Source: Crocodylus rhombifer (Eukaryota; Chordata; Crocodylia; Crocodylidae). Taken from it: DNA of 64,000 nt. The notes beneath the pieces are model-generated. The model searched no databases and had not been told where the DNA came from. It was given only the letters and a program-made list of their open reading frames with translations. A program made the translations under genes and the position numbers. Positions 21,301 through 35,007 of this stretch are shown piece after piece (the first letter of the stretch is position 1; each line of letters begins with the position of its first letter). Location of the stretch: positions 248,001-312,000 of the forward strand of contig JAVSML010000045.1 of NCBI GenBank assembly GCA_038503035.1. Reading direction: 5' to 3'.

Positions 21301-22281
21301 CTCCTAATCCAGCAAAAGATACAGTATTAACCCTTTCACAGCTGGATTGTTTCAGCCCAAAGCTGAAAATGTAGCTGTTGACTGTTTGGGCAAATTGAGA
21401 TTTTGTAAAGAGCTAAAAACAGTCCCCTGAGCTATGAAATAGGAGGAAAGAGACCAGGAATAGCTAACAGAGAGCAAAATTGCTGAGCACAGGATGGCTT
21501 GAAAAGTGCAGCATCAAGCCCATTAAAAAGGAGAGAGGGTTGTTAGCCCCCTTTGGAGTGAAGAACAGTTAGAAGAACTCGGGTAGATTGTAATGAGCCA
21601 TGATAGCCAATTGACTCCCTCAGCACTCTAAATAGAAATGCCACTGCTACTTCTGACCAGTTGATTTTTAAGCTTTGGCTGGAGCAGGAATGCACCCCTC
21701 CTGAATCTGCCCTTGCTGAATTGTGCCCCTCCCTTTACACGGCTGCTGGAATGGAAAAAAAGAAAAGAAGCAGCAGCCATCTCCGTACTTCTATTCTATG
21801 CTGAAAACCAGCTTTTCCGTTTAAGAAAAGCACCCCAGTTTTGGAATGATAACTTTTGACAAAAAGGGTACATGTCATATATGTGTAAATACTGTTATTA
21901 ACTTGATGTTGCGTTCAGTTGACATTTCCTCCACAAGTTGTATTTTAATATGTTAATTATTTTAGAAATTAGAAAACAGAAACAGAGTTATTGATGGTAC
22001 AAGTTATTTCTAAGCTAAGAAAGATTAATAGATATAAGAACTTGGTGGTATAGGCTGTGTACCAATAAATAGGCCTGTTGTTCCTATGCCTAGTTCTTTT
22101 GGCCTCTTTTTCCACAAATAGCTCAGTTCTCATATAGGCATATATTGTTCCATTTTTCTGTATTCTTTTATGCTGGACAACAACATTTCTACAAAGGGCT
22201 TTTAGTGTTTTGTAGCACCACAATGATGAACCATGTTTAAAAGGTACAAATTCTAAGAATTCTAGACAGGTATTTGTCTAA
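18346..22281. other. Unassigned unique-looking sequence
   Basis: AT-rich with scattered short open frames on both strands and no family motif. A G-rich run (two long G tracts) at 20083-20104 could form a quadruplex. Confidence 0.45.
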
Positions 22282-23540
22282 TTTTTGTTTGTTGCAGGTA
22301 GGTCTTGCTTGATCAATCTCATTTCCTTTTGTGACCAGGTGACTTATCACCTGGACAAGGGGGAAGAGATCAACGTTGTATATCTTGATTTTAAAAAGGC
22401 CTTCGATCTGGTATCCCATGATCACCTGTTGGCTAAACTGGCTAACTGTGGTCTCGACCTCACCACGATTTGCTGGCTGGGGAATTGGCTTTGTGGTAGG
22501 ACCCAGAGGGTGATGGTCAACAGGAGCCATTCGTCTTGGTGCGCTGTGACCAGTGGGGTCCCTCAAGGCTCTGTCCTAGGGCCTATACAGTTTAACATCT
22601 TCATCAATGATGTGGACATTGGTGTCAGAAGCGAACTGGCCAAGTTTGCTGATGACACCAAACTCTGAGGTAAAGCATCCACACCTGAGGATAGGAGGGT
22701 GATGATCCAGGCTGACCTGGACAGGCTCATGAAATGGGCAGACGAGAACCTGATGGTGTTTAACACCGAACAATGCAAGGTTCTCCAACCTTGGGAGGAA
22801 AAACCTGCAGCCTCCTTATAGGCTTGGTAGTGCTATGCTGGTTGGCACTTCAGATGAAAGGGACTTGGGGGTCACGGTTGACCACAAGATGAACACGAGC
22901 CTTCAGTGTGATGCTGCGGCTAGTAAAGTGAGCAAAACACTGGCTTGCATCCATAGATGCTTCTCAAGCAGATCCCGGGACGGCATTCTCCTGCTGTACT
23001 CGGCCTTGGTGAGGCTGCAGCTGGAGTACTGCATCCAGTTTTGGGCTCCACAATTCAAAAAGGAAGTGGAGAAGCCTGAGAGGGTGCAGCGGAGAGTCAC
23101 ACGCGTGATCAGAGGTCAGGAAAACAGACCTTATGATGAGAGTCATGGGGCTCTTTAGCCTGGAAAAGTGCAGGCTCAGGGGTGATCTGATGGCCACCTA
23201 TACATTTATCAGGGATGCTCACCAGGATCTGGGGGAATGTCTGTTCACCAGAGTGCCCCAGGGGATGACAAGGTTGAACGGTCACAAACTCTGCCGCAAC
23301 CGATTCAGGCTGGACATAAGAAAGAACTTCTTTACTGTCTGAGCCCCCAAGGTTTGGAATAGACTGCCATTGGAGGCAGTTCAAGCACCCACTTTGAGCG
23401 CCTTCAAGACACATTTGGATGCGTATCTTGCTGGGATCCTATGATCCCTGCTGACTTCCTGCCCCTGGAGCAGGGGGCTGGACTTGATGATCCTCCAGGG
23501 TCCCTTCCAGCCCTAATGTGTATGAAATCTATGAAATAAT
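22282..23540 (+). mobile_element. CR1 LINE, 5'-truncated, best preserved copy
   Basis: Starts in the middle of RT and runs to a complete 3' end (CCCTTCCAGCCCTAATG, then ATGAAATCTATGAAAT at 23522-23538). It shares its 3' end type with the copies at 51974-52406 (+) and 53396-53580 (-), so these three are one subfamily, distinct from the TAGATTCATAGATGTTAGG copy at 8323. Confidence 0.92.
22285..23455 (+). pseudogene. CR1 ORF2 reverse transcriptase, C-terminal half
   Basis: The first frame (22285-22668) contains [48 protein letters not shown] and AKFADDTKL; the FADD catalytic box is intact. A single TGG-to-TGA change ends the frame just after FADDTKL. The next frame (22835-23158) carries ERDLGVTVDHKM, LYSALVRLQLEYCIQFW and VQRRVTRVIRG, and a third (23133-23342) carries GLFSLEKCRLRGDLMATY and RLDIRKNFFTV. 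The stop after TKL, a frame change near 22790 and another near 23130 make it inactive, but it is closer to a functional RT than the copy at 9.3-11.2 kb. Confidence 0.92.
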
Positions 23541-24542
23541 TTCAGGAGTTCTGTTGTAAAAGTGTTTAAGTGTTTAGGACAAATTGCTGGAGGAAAATCT
23601 GAAGATTTTGTCATGTAACTGGGGCTTAAAACACCTCTAGAGACGTGAATCAGGATTTGGGTAAACTCATTAGATAGATATAATCAATAGGGAAATAATT
23701 AACAGTGTTGCTGTTTAAATTATCATGAAGTTCATGGTTCTCACAGTCAAGATATCTGGGGCAATGAACATGATTTGGAGCTAGCATTTTCAGCTGGCTA
23801 CAGACTCTGTAAATATGACTGCACCTATAGTATGGGTTTCTGTTTAGTGCAAAACCTAGTCTGGTTAGTCAAGATAGCTATTTCAGTGCAAAATCCTAGT
23901 AAAGACAAGGACTTGGAATTTTCACTTTTATGTGAGTAGTTGAGATCAATTCATCCCCTGTGCCTAGGGTTCACTTCAATAGTGCTCTGCCTCTACTGAG
24001 ATGTAACATCCAAGGAAGTATTTTGAGTTTGTTTTATCCATATAAACTTGTACCTTTTCTGCAATGAAGGCTTAGCTACAAACTCAGATCTGTACTGTAA
24101 CCAGTGATCCATTTACACATTGCCTCAATTGTTTTTGCACTTAATGAAAGGGATAATTTTCCTTTTTGTGGTTTAATTGAACATCATTGTTGTTGTTTGT
24201 TTCTGAAGCTTACTATTGTGTGTAGTAACAGTGGGAGGAACAATGTGGGGAAATGGACAGACATCTCCAACTGCTGAAACTATCAATTGAGACTACAACT
24301 AACTAACTCTAACCCTCAAGGGCATGAGTTGCACTGACTATAATGAAGTAGGCTCACCTGGTTAAGTATTTAACATTACGTATTAGATGCTTCTTCCCTC
24401 TTGAATATCCCTTTACATCTTGGTAATTTTTTGACAAAACTTTTGTTGCTGTTAAGTACTTGTGATATTAAAACCAAAATGTTTCCTCTCCCAGAAATAT
24501 ATCATTTTTGACAAAATAACACCTTCTTCCATTCTTGAAAAT
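23541..24542. other. Unassigned sequence
   Basis: No feature recognised. Confidence 0.45.
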
Positions 24543-24665
24543 AAATACCTCAGTAGCTAGGGCACTCACCTAAACTCAGAAACTCACTTAAGTTTCTGCC
24601 ATTGAGGTAAGGGACTTTAAGCTAGTTCTCCCACATTTCCCAGGTGATGGCCCTTATCACTATGA
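24543..24665 (+). mobile_element. Two-headed tRNA-derived SINE (aged)
   Basis: TAGCTAGGGCACTCACCT resembles an A-box head; GGCCCTTATCACTA after CTCCCACATTTCCCAGG matches the inverted tRNA-like second half of the SINE at 58858-58985 along its whole length. Heavily mutated, so the B boxes are lost. Confidence 0.6.
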
Positions 24666-27600
24666 CTGATTATTCAATGTTGTCTGCCTTATTCTTGCTC
24701 TTTTTTTCTGGGAAATTTTCAGAGTATCCTAGGGTTTTTTTCCCCTTATATGGAACAGAAGAAAAATTTGAAATCTCAAAAAATTTCCCATTTCTCATCC
24801 AACTCTTCACTGAACATATGAAATGGAAGCTATATACTGTATACTTTAGATTGAAAAGAATGGACAGATGTCCAAAGGGACTTCCTAAAGTACATCTGGA
24901 GATTGAGGGATTGACACTATTATTATTTGTTAAATTTCATTTTTGTAGTGATTAGGAGTCCCTGCCATTAATGAGCACCTCATTTTACTTGGTACTGTGG
25001 AAACATCACAACTAGACAGTTTTTGTCCCAGACAGCTTTCAATATTAGAAGAAAGAAACAGATGGGAATGAGGACTGAAAGGGCATCCAGGGCCATTGTT
25101 TCTAGTCTACAGCTACAGAGACAAGAGTGCAATGACATAATATTCAGATTGGATCAGATAAGAAGGGATTATTTTGATCATTTACTCTAGCATCTCATAT
25201 TAAACAGTTCCGATTTCAACCTGCTCAATAACATACATGCTGTGCATTTTTTTGGTTAGGACTTTATCCCTATAAATTTGACTTAGAAGGGTCAAATTTA
25301 TGACTTCAAATCTTGAGGGTAAAGCCTTCTCAAAAGGCCCTTGAAAAATCTGTCTCCCCACCCCCGAAATGGATAAAATGGAGGGCAGCTGAATTAAAAA
25401 TACAAAATAAAGCAGGCTCACATTGTTACAACATAGTTATGATAATGTTTAGAATGAGTTTCATTTTCTTTCTTTGCTGAGAGTCCATAGAGGAGCATTA
25501 GCTTTAATCACCAAGGATCACCATTTACAACCCTTCCTGGGTTTGATTTCATACCATGTTTGCTTGGATCTCAGCTGTATAGACCTCCTTTGGGAGTGCG
25601 TTCTCATCTGCACGTTGAACATGACCCCACCAACTGGCATGAGATTGAAACTTGCTGCGATTGTCTAAGAACGTTTAAACAACAACAAAAAAAGCAAAAA
25701 ACCTGTGCAAATTCTTCACCCTGGATGCCTGTCAGTGGTCATGTTTCCTTTCCAGATAATGATGTTGTCATTGCTACCACATTTGCGTGCTCTCCATCTT
25801 AGTTGTTACACTCGCATCGAGTTGGCCAGATACAGACTTTTGAAGATGCTTGAAATACCACTGATACAATGCAAGGTTGGATGGTGTCTTCAGTTATAGA
25901 ATCATTTGCTAACAACAGAACAACCAGAAAGAGATATGTATTGAGCTGTTAAGTATCCCTGACATCCACGTGCAGACTTGGCAGGCTGGGTGCATCTGTT
26001 TTATAGGAGGCATAAAAAAAGGCTGATAGGTTCTACTGTTCACCCGGAGTTGGCTGGAAGCTTTTCTAAGAAAGGCAACACTATCACAGACTCAAGATTA
26101 TAGAAAGATTATTCCTTAAATTTTCACTGTGACACATCAAAAAAAAGGACACAAAATTGTAGTAGTTTCTTCTGCAACTCTGAATAGAGGCTGTAAATCC
26201 AGTAGTCTAATAATTCATTTTTAATTACTATTTGTTGCATTTTGTTATAATATTAAAATCATTTAGAAGATAGTTTGTATGGGTAAGGTGATTGGGGTCA
26301 CTGCCCTGAGCCCGAGCGGGGGGGGCAGAAAACAAAATGCTGTCACCACAGCTGTGCAGTCATGCTGGCAGCATGGTAGCAACCAGAACTCACAACTGCC
26401 CCCAGCTCCTCTGGGCACCTGGCCCCATTGTCATGTCTCCGATATATTGTGTGCTACCTTATGTTATCTGAAAGATTATGTTTACAGGCTGGTGTTATCT
26501 GAGGCCCTAATCTTGCAAAAAAGTATTTGCAAACAGCTCAGTGGGTGTACACACAATTATTTGTGGGATCAGAAACTTCAGATTATGTTCTTAGAACAAT
26601 GAACTGTGTGTGTCCAGTTGAGTTTTTATGCCACTCTAATATCTTAATTTATTACAATTTAGTAAAGAATTTACTTCCAATACTTGGCCTGCTGGCACTA
26701 GAAGTATTTTACACAGGAGTTCAGGCAGGAATTTAGATGATATCTATTTCAGCAACTTTACTTTCAACAATAAATATATACACATCTTAAAATTCAGCAC
26801 CTTGTAATTTTCAGCGAGTGCTTAAAGTAATTACACATTCTGTGATGATAACACATTCAAGGTTTGTTGTTTTTTATGGTACCACAAGCTGGCAAGACAT
26901 CTAGACCATGCATGTTAATACTAATTGGCAGATAAAGCATAAATCTGAGTAAGTCTGGATTTCTGATTTGTTTCCAGTTTTCTGTTGATTGGAAATTGGA
27001 AGTTAAATTTTTTCTGTCTTTCTTTTTTTCTAGCTCATTTTTTACTATTCAAACCTGCCAGGCAATTCACTGCTGTCTTTCCTCTGTGCATTTTAATCCA
27101 TCAGCCCTGTTATTCATTTAATGCTGTGTTGTTTGTTTTTAATCCAATAGACTAAATCAGTTTTCTTTCTAACTGCCTTCTTAAATCAATCATAGAGGAC
27201 TTTCTAATGTGCCAAACAATTGGTTGTGATGACATGGTTACAGAGCTGATGGGCTTTTTTATGGAGGTGTGTGCCCTGGTAGTAATAGCAACTATCTGTT
27301 ATATTTGAAATATAATAGCTTACCTACTTGTCAGGTAAATGTACTTAGTTACAGTGACTATAGTTTTTACTCTAAGGATCCTGTAGGTGGGTTTGGCCAA
27401 ATGGATTCTAATCCAGGACCACTTCCTAAAATTAGGAGTCCCTTATTCCAGCATTTGTGGAATACATATGCTGGCTGCAATAACTCATGTAGCAATATGA
27501 ATTATATGATGAGTAAGTATGAGTATTACATTCATACAATTCATTAAATAATTTGTATAGGTACTTTAATATTTTTTCATTAGTGACTGCTGAAATATTA

Positions 27601-28872
27601 ATACACATGAGGGACTCTTAGTCCTGCTCTGAGACAAGAATATTGCATGGTCCATGTTAAAAACAGTTCAGATGCTTATCAGGGCTGGAGGGTGAATGAT
27701 CCAAAACCCCATCCTATCTTGTTATGTGTCAAGCCAGCACTGGTGAAAAGTAAGAGGTAGTATCATAAGAGTGCAGTAGCTGAAGTAGAAGGAAATGTGA
27801 TGCAAGGTCATCATACCATATACATTTGGGATCTGCTTCCTTTTATGCCAGACAAAATGCAAGGAGGGAGCAGCCTAGAATGTATATGTGTTCCTCTTTC
27901 TTGCTGGTCAGTGTATTGTAATATCCATGCAATACCCTATGAACATCCCCCACCCCTCCTGCTTTAAACATCTCAACTTTAGAGCTGCAGTACACCTAAC
28001 ATATTCTTGAATAACACGTGGTTTTAAGGGACTTGAACATTTTTATCATTTAAGATGAAAGGATAGATGAAGATAAACTTTTTTATTGTTAGCTTGTTGG
28101 ATATTTTCATTGGGCCTTGACATTGTTGTATCTTGTATATAACATTAGCATGTATCTCTGCCAAACTACTTAAGTTTGAACCTGAACTTATTAGTTAGCA
28201 CGCAGTAAATACCTTACTTATTATGCAGTGAAAGAGAGGTCCTTTGACGTTTGGGGTCCGAGTGTATTTACACGTGGCTCCCAGAATTGGTTTGCAAGTC
28301 TTGAACAGATTGGATAAAATTCATTCGATACTTACAGCTTCTATAACGCTTCAGGCACAAGCCCTCAGTGAGAGAAGAATACTGGGGAGGCATGTGCATG
28401 CTACTGACACTCAGTGATTGCATACCTACGGCAATGCTTTTTTGGGTCTTTTAGGTAAAGTTGTTCATCTACTTTTTTGGGTGTGAAAATAGTTCTCAGC
28501 AATACTTGTGATAATTGTAAAGTCTCACAACTGTGCACTCTCTTCTCTGGTTATCCCTCCCTCGGTTTTGAAAGTTGTACACTTAAAACATTCTTAAAGC
28601 TGTTGGCTTCTTATGTGCAACTTACCAAGCCAGCTGACATGGTAGTAACAGCGGAGTCCAGTTTTTAAGTGTACAAAAGACTCTGCCTGCTCACCTGGGC
28701 TAGAAAGAACAGCATTTAAAGTGGAGACTTAAGAGAAACTTAGCGACTACTAGATAATCATTAGGGCTCCGCATTAACTCTCTAAAGTTCTTGGTATAAA
28801 AGCAAAAACAGCATGTTTGTCACAGAAATATAGTTATTACAACTAAACGTGTATGTAAATTGCTTAGATAGA
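24666..28872. other. Mostly unassigned; CR1 remnant near 25145-25200
   Basis: AAGAAGGGATTATTTTGATCA at 25160-25180 followed by CTCTAGCATCTC resembles the antisense CR1 tail (AGAAGGGACCATTATGATCATCTAGTCTGACCTCC type). The rest shows no gene or repeat that I can name. Confidence 0.4.
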
Positions 28873-29757
28873 TGTAATAACCAGGGATTTTGGTTTTCCT
28901 TGATTAAAAAAATTGCAAATTCTGTGATAAAATTGCAGATTCTCTGATAAAACCCCCAAATCCATGATTAAAATGAAAGGTCCCTCACTCCTACCCATGC
29001 CCCCCACCCCTCCTCAGCCCTGCTGGTGCCCTTCACTTCCCCCCAACAGCCCCCTGGCCCTGCTGTTGCCCCTCACTCTCCCCTACAACCACCCAGCCCT
29101 GCTGGTGCCCCTTGCCTCCCACCCACAGACCCCTGGCATCTCCAGCTGGAGGGGCCCCCAGCTGCTAAGGCTATGGGGCCAGGGACCTGCTGTCTGCAGC
29201 CCCCTGCCTGCGGCAGGAGGAGGCGGCTGCTGCAGCTGAGCAGAGCCCAGCTCCCCCAAGCCCACTGCTGCCTGCCCATTGCAGGCTCAGACTGGGGGGC
29301 AGCTCCCAGCTGCTGTGTGCATTCTTAGGGGGCAGGCGGGACCCGTGTCCCCAGATCTGTGCACAGGGCAGGTGCAGGGCTGTGTATTGTGACCCTAGGC
29401 TCCAAGCGCCAAGCACTGTCCACTTGGGTAGCAGCCCAACTGCCCAGCTCCCTCCTTCCCTCTGGGGGCCTCAGTCCTCCCCCTGCCTCTCCACTTTCTT
29501 GTGGGAGCTGCTCTCCAGGCTGCCTGGTGGCCATGTGCATATGGATGCACATGGTATCCCCTGCCTGACCACCCTTCTCCTGCTCCCCCCAGCCCCTTGC
29601 AGGCTGGACCTCTGCCATCCTGCAGGGAGCGCTTTGGAAAACTGCAACATGCACAGGTTTCTCTGGTAAAATGAGAAATCCATGTTTTCCTTTGATGGGT
29701 AAAATCCACAGTTGTCTCCATTTTCTCAGGGGAAATGGAGACCCTGGATCTATGGTA
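28873..29757. repeat. GC-rich foldback-like element with internal minisatellite
   Basis: The left edge reads CCAGGGATTTTGGTTTTCC and the right edge, reverse-complemented, CCAGGGTCTCCATTTCC, each followed by a similar AT-rich stretch with GATTAAAA or GATTTTACC blocks. From 28990 a ~45-bp unit (CCCTGCTGGTGCCC...CCACAGCCCCCTGG type) repeats about three to four times. It then reads AGCTGCTAAGGCTATGGGG. The same unit and the same GGCTATGGG junction occur at 63530-63850, so this is an interspersed family. No target duplication was found. Confidence 0.55.
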
Positions 29758-32700
29758 ATCACTGTAAACCTCTATATGATCTGGGATCTTGTTTTTATTT
29801 TGAAGCAGGAGCTTTTTTGTTTGCAAGTTCATTAAAAACTAAAAACTGGACTGTAGCATGTGCAGTCAGTTTAACATTTACCTCTGAAAACTTGCTTTCT
29901 ATATTATGTGCTGAATGAAAACAGCTGCCTTTTCACAGACTGAGGCAAATGTCTGAGTGCTGGAGTGCGGCTCCTTATTCCTTCTGGATTTTACTGTATT
30001 CACGACTACTCTCGAACAAACCAATGCGTCAGTCTACTGGAGCAGAGACAGAGGATGAACAAGTTGGGCCTTTCTGTTTTGGTGGGCAACGTCCAGCACC
30101 ATTTAACTTCATATTTAAAGAAGTAGAACTTAGTTTGAGCACTGAGGTGCCAAGTTTCACAATATAAAAACACTGAAGATAAATAACAAGTGATAGATTC
30201 TGCCTATGAATTAAAACATGTAAACACCAGATTCCTTTCCTGAGGTATATTGCAACACCAGTTATATTCTGTGAGAGCCTGGTGGCTACCTCGCTGTGTG
30301 CAGCAATTGTTGATAATGTTCAGGATAATATACAGCTTGCCATTATATGTTGTATGTTGGAGAATTATTGATCTCCAAAAGTGGACATTGCCACTTTGAA
30401 ACTGTGCACTATTATTGCATTGCAAGTAGACAGATTCAGGCAGAAGTGACAGAGGTTGAGTGAGTGGCGTTTTTTAAAGCTGAACAGATGTCAGTAAAAC
30501 AAAATGAAGTATCCTGTGTTGAGTAACTGTAATGACTGCTATGTAAGACAGTTGGGAGACCAGCTGATGTCTTGGCTTTACAGAAATGGCATTGCACCTC
30601 TGGTAGATGTTGTAATTGGCTGTGAATAGTACAAATTTACAACTGCAACAGACCTGCTTTATGCAGTGTAGAAAACTGGTATCCAGGCAGGTGCTTGGTG
30701 CATGCAGGGGCTGTGTCCATTTTACTTCCAACTTATTTGACATTCCTATGCTGGTCAAGAGAGTGTACAGTGAATGAAATAAATGGACATGGTCTGCAGT
30801 CCCTTGGCAGTCTTCTACCATAGAGACTGCATTTGGATAGCAATCAGATAAACTGTCTGTAAAAGTTCCAGTTCAAACACTAGCTTTACAGAACAGCCGT
30901 TTTACCCCAGAAGTCGGTATGGAATCATCCTCTGCGTGGGAACCAGGAATTTCTATAAAATAACAACGAATCAATCAATTGATTTTTACCTGTTTTTAAA
31001 TTCATATTGGTGAAATTTATTTTGGTCAATGGCCACATTTGCTTTAGGCATATTCTTTGAAGCTTAAACTGTAGCAGCATGCCAGTTATCAAGAGGAAGA
31101 AGTATGTTAAATATATGCTGGCCTGGCTTTCTCTACAGCAAAGTTTTCTGGCATGTGCCAACTAATTGTCATTAATGGCAACCCATCATTCTTAAATATA
31201 TTAGCCCATGTTATGAAGAGGAGTAGAGACTTACAAAGGTACAGTAAAAAGCAGAAAGTTCAGCAGGGTAAGTAAGCATCCATATAGAATCAGTTAGTCT
31301 GCCAACAGAGAAGGCCATCTTGAGCTAGTATATACATAATTGCAACCTTAACTGTTGCATCCATAAATGTTTTCAGGGATAACAAAACATATACTAACTT
31401 TCCTGCCAGAAATGATCAATTTTCATTACATAAAAGACCCTGAAGCCGGGTTTTTGTTTTTGTTTTCAAATCATCGTTGTGGATTTACATCTCGATAAGT
31501 AACTTGTAGCAGACTCAAAAAATGTTTAACTTCTGCCATTTTGGAGAGACCATAGTCTGATTTTTATTTGGAATAAATTGGGAAAGTGTTTGCTTTTTTT
31601 AATACTCTGAGACCAAGTATGAAAAAATTTAGCCCAAATGAAGAAAAGTAAAAGAGTTTGAGATACTACATTTAAAAAAGTTTAGGACAGCAGACAAATT
31701 CTTCAATCTCATTTCCATCTAGATGGGTACAATTCCTACAACCTTTCTCCACTTGCCACTTAACATCTTTTTGCATCCACAGCTTCCTTCTCCAAATTCC
31801 CTTTGACTCTAGGCCTAGCTGACTGACACGGTAACTTGTGTTTTTATTTTCAGCCAGATTCTAGGCTCCTGACTGCAGCAGTTTCCTGCCAATCAGATAT
31901 AGCTAGTGCCAGACTTGCTGAGTTTTTTTTTCTCCACAATATCTTGAAATATATCACCTACAGAAAAATGTAAAGATCAGAACTGAGTGCTGCAAGATCT
32001 TGCATATATAAACTCTAGTCAAGTGTGATATGAGGACAACTCTTACCAAATGAATTTTGCTGGATTGGGTCCAGGTTATGTAGAAGATTGAGACAATTTT
32101 TGGGCTGATTCTGGTCCTGTTGAAGCCAACGACCAAAAAACCCATTGACTTAAAAGAAACAGGATAGAACAGAGACATTTGCTTATGCTCCTTTCAATGC
32201 AAAAGCCACATTGTAATGTAGCCTCTGAGAACTTGCTGAATTCTGGCTCTTTTGCCTTTGGAATTTGGGTGCAGGTCATACATACATCTCTAGCTATTTT
32301 TTCATGATGAATACTTTTTACTTTTCTTGAATTTTTTCTCTGATTTTTCTATCCTTCCATCAGCCATCTATTTAGTTATTGTACTTTAACTATTTAATGG
32401 TAAATGCTCCCATATTTGTAACACATACTTCAACAACAAAAGATTTGGAAATACTCAAAGGGTTCTCATGTGAAAACGTTACTAGTACAGCCACAGGTAG
32501 CCTAAGTTAAGGATTCAACATGATCATATCTAAACTATTTAAGCAATAAATAACCAGAGTTTTTATTGTTATTTTGATATAGGGGGAAGGAACTCCATGC
32601 ATGACTTTACAGTCATTAATACTATTACCTGAAGATAAAAGCACAACCTCAAGGCACACACAGCAGCCATAGCACTTAAACTGCTGAAACAAGACGTACA

Positions 32701-34862
32701 GTTAAATAACATTACATTTTGCATGAAAATAGCTATATTGACAAATGTGCATAAAATCCATCATTGCTATCCTTTGTGAAATAGGATTTTGCCATTTGGT
32801 GTCGTGATTTCTAAATTTCATTTGAGTTGACAGGCTGGGTGCTAAGAAAGTTTGTAGGACCAAAGGAAAGATCCTATGAACCATTCACACTGTGCAACTT
32901 GTGTAAGTAGCCCCATGATGGAGTCATCTGTGGGAATAACAGTGACTAAGGGACAATGTAGGACTGAGAAGTCTGTATCTGCATTCCCAAGTGCTCTGCA
33001 GAGCTGACTGAAGGAAGGTAGAACTGCCATTGTAGCTATGGGTTGATCAAAGCCTAATCAAAGAAAAAATGTACAATGCAAAAATAGCACTGTGATCTGA
33101 CATGACATGTTTTAGATGCAGGCCAAATCAGAAGCCATAAATCCAGCCAAGCCTGTAGGACCCCCCACCAAGGTTATTCTCCCAGACATAACCTGCATGA
33201 GTTCATTCATTTGCTCTTTCACTTCCATCATAAATCCTCCTCCTCCATCCTTTTGCTCTCCCTTTTCTCATAACTGCCAACCCCCACAAGCACCGGTAAT
33301 GGATTTTCTCTGTCCCAATCTAGCTGGTCAGGAGGAGGCATAAGAGCACAGAGAGAGCACACTGATGTTCATAGGAAGTAAAGGAGATAGCCCACTTGAC
33401 ACTTCACAGAATGTATTTCCAGTTATAAATTTGAGTAAAATGACACCAAGGTTAGAGAGCAGTTTCTGGCTTAAGATTAGGGCTACTATTTTATTTGTGT
33501 TGTGCATAGAGTCACAGGAATTCTTTTTACAGGACTACGTGCATTGTATTTCTTCACCAGAAACTGAAAAGGAAAATCAGTGTTTTGTAACCATGACATG
33601 CCCTGTTATCTTCTACAACTGATGAGCTCATCCAGATTACTCCAAGGGGATACTTATATTTTATCAGTGGCGCCTTGTTGCACAGTTTCCAGTTTCTTTC
33701 TTGAAGATACAATAAAAGATTTATGTCTAAAGGACTATGATGTGGTTTCCATCTAAGAGCAAAACAATTCCTTCTAAAAAATACCATATCCCCAAATGAT
33801 TTCATAATTGCAAACAGTGTTGACGAGCTCTGTGGCTTAAATGAGTTTATAACATACTTGCTATGTTTTTAGTTGATGTTTTTTGATGTGCTAAGTAAGG
33901 AAAAATAATTAAAATCCCTCTGCCATTTCAAATTGACACACAATAAATACGACCCATTAGTTGACTTCTACCACACCATGTTGTATTTTTTTCATTTCAT
34001 TCCAGATTTGTTTCAAGGGTTTGCTCTTTTTGTTGAATAGTTTGAGGTCTGAAAGTTGATTGTGTTTCTCATTATTGTCCATCAGAAAGGCTTTCTTCTC
34101 TTTGTGTTTTCATGCCATTTAAAGGATAAGCAAGTTTCATAATACTGCAAAAGTTTGTTCTATGTATAAAATTTCCCCCATCATTGTCTGTGCAGATCTC
34201 TTATCTGCACTGCAGATCTCTATTGTAGATTCTTCACTCATCTCCTGCACCAACCTCTCATCGTTATCTGTGCAAATTCAACATGCAGAATATGCATTTA
34301 GCATGGCTTGTAGACAGGATATTTTTATGAGTTAGACTGGCCAAATCTGTAACACATATAATGCTATGGTTTGATTTGACTAGCATGGAAGTAACTTCTA
34401 AGCCCAGGTTTCTGTCTTAGGAGGAACACAAGGTAACAATTTGAAAGATTGGAATGAAAATTGGGCACCATTTTCTAGTCTTGTTGCAATTATTCCCTCA
34501 AAATAAATTCATGTGGTACCATCATTGTTCTAATTACATGTTGTTTTTGAACTCCCAAAATCAATATTTGAAAATCTGAAGTGCTTTAGGCTGTCTATGA
34601 TTTTTGTCTGTTGCTGTTAGTTGAAGTATTTGCTAATGCCTCTTAAAAACCTATTTGATTAAGGAGGGAACATCTCTCTTGTTATATCATATTTGCTGAG
34701 TCATTCCCTTTTTCTTATATACTAGGGAAATATTGAAGAGAACAAGATATGTATTTCTTTAAAAACATATGAACTGCTGTTCCAGATCAAAACAGCCTTC
34801 CATGTAGTTCTGCATCCTAACAGTGCATAAACCCACTACTGAGTATTGCTAAATCTGTTTAA
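29758..34862. other. Unassigned, unique-looking AT-rich sequence
   Basis: About 5 kb without a recognisable repeat, RNA or exon. This is the longest repeat-poor stretch in the window and may be intronic or intergenic. Confidence 0.45.
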
Positions 34863-34985
34863 TAGAATCATAGAAAATTACAGGTGGAAGGGACCTCAGG
34901 AGTTCATCTAGTCCAACCCTCTGCACAAAGCAGGACCACCCCACTATGTCATGATTTATGATCCTGCTTAATTCTTGACTTCAGG
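34863..34985 (-). mobile_element. CR1 3' end fragment
   Basis: Plus strand reads AGAATCATAGAAAATTACAG, GGAAGGGACCTCAGGAG and CATCTAGTCCAACCCTCTGC, the antisense CR1 tail with its terminal repeat at the left. Only the last ~120 bp remain. Confidence 0.85.
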
Positions 34986-35007
34986 ATTAGTTTGTAGCAG
35001 TGAGTTG

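Noticed and set aside
27010..27100. Acceptor-like TTTTTTTCTAG at 27021-27033 followed by ~20 open codons
   Set aside because: No donor, no protein-like composition; such tracts are common in AT-rich DNA.
28990..29180. Possible CRISPR-like array because of regularly spaced similar units
   Set aside because: Units are contiguous, without unique spacers, in vertebrate DNA; it is a minisatellite inside an interspersed repeat.
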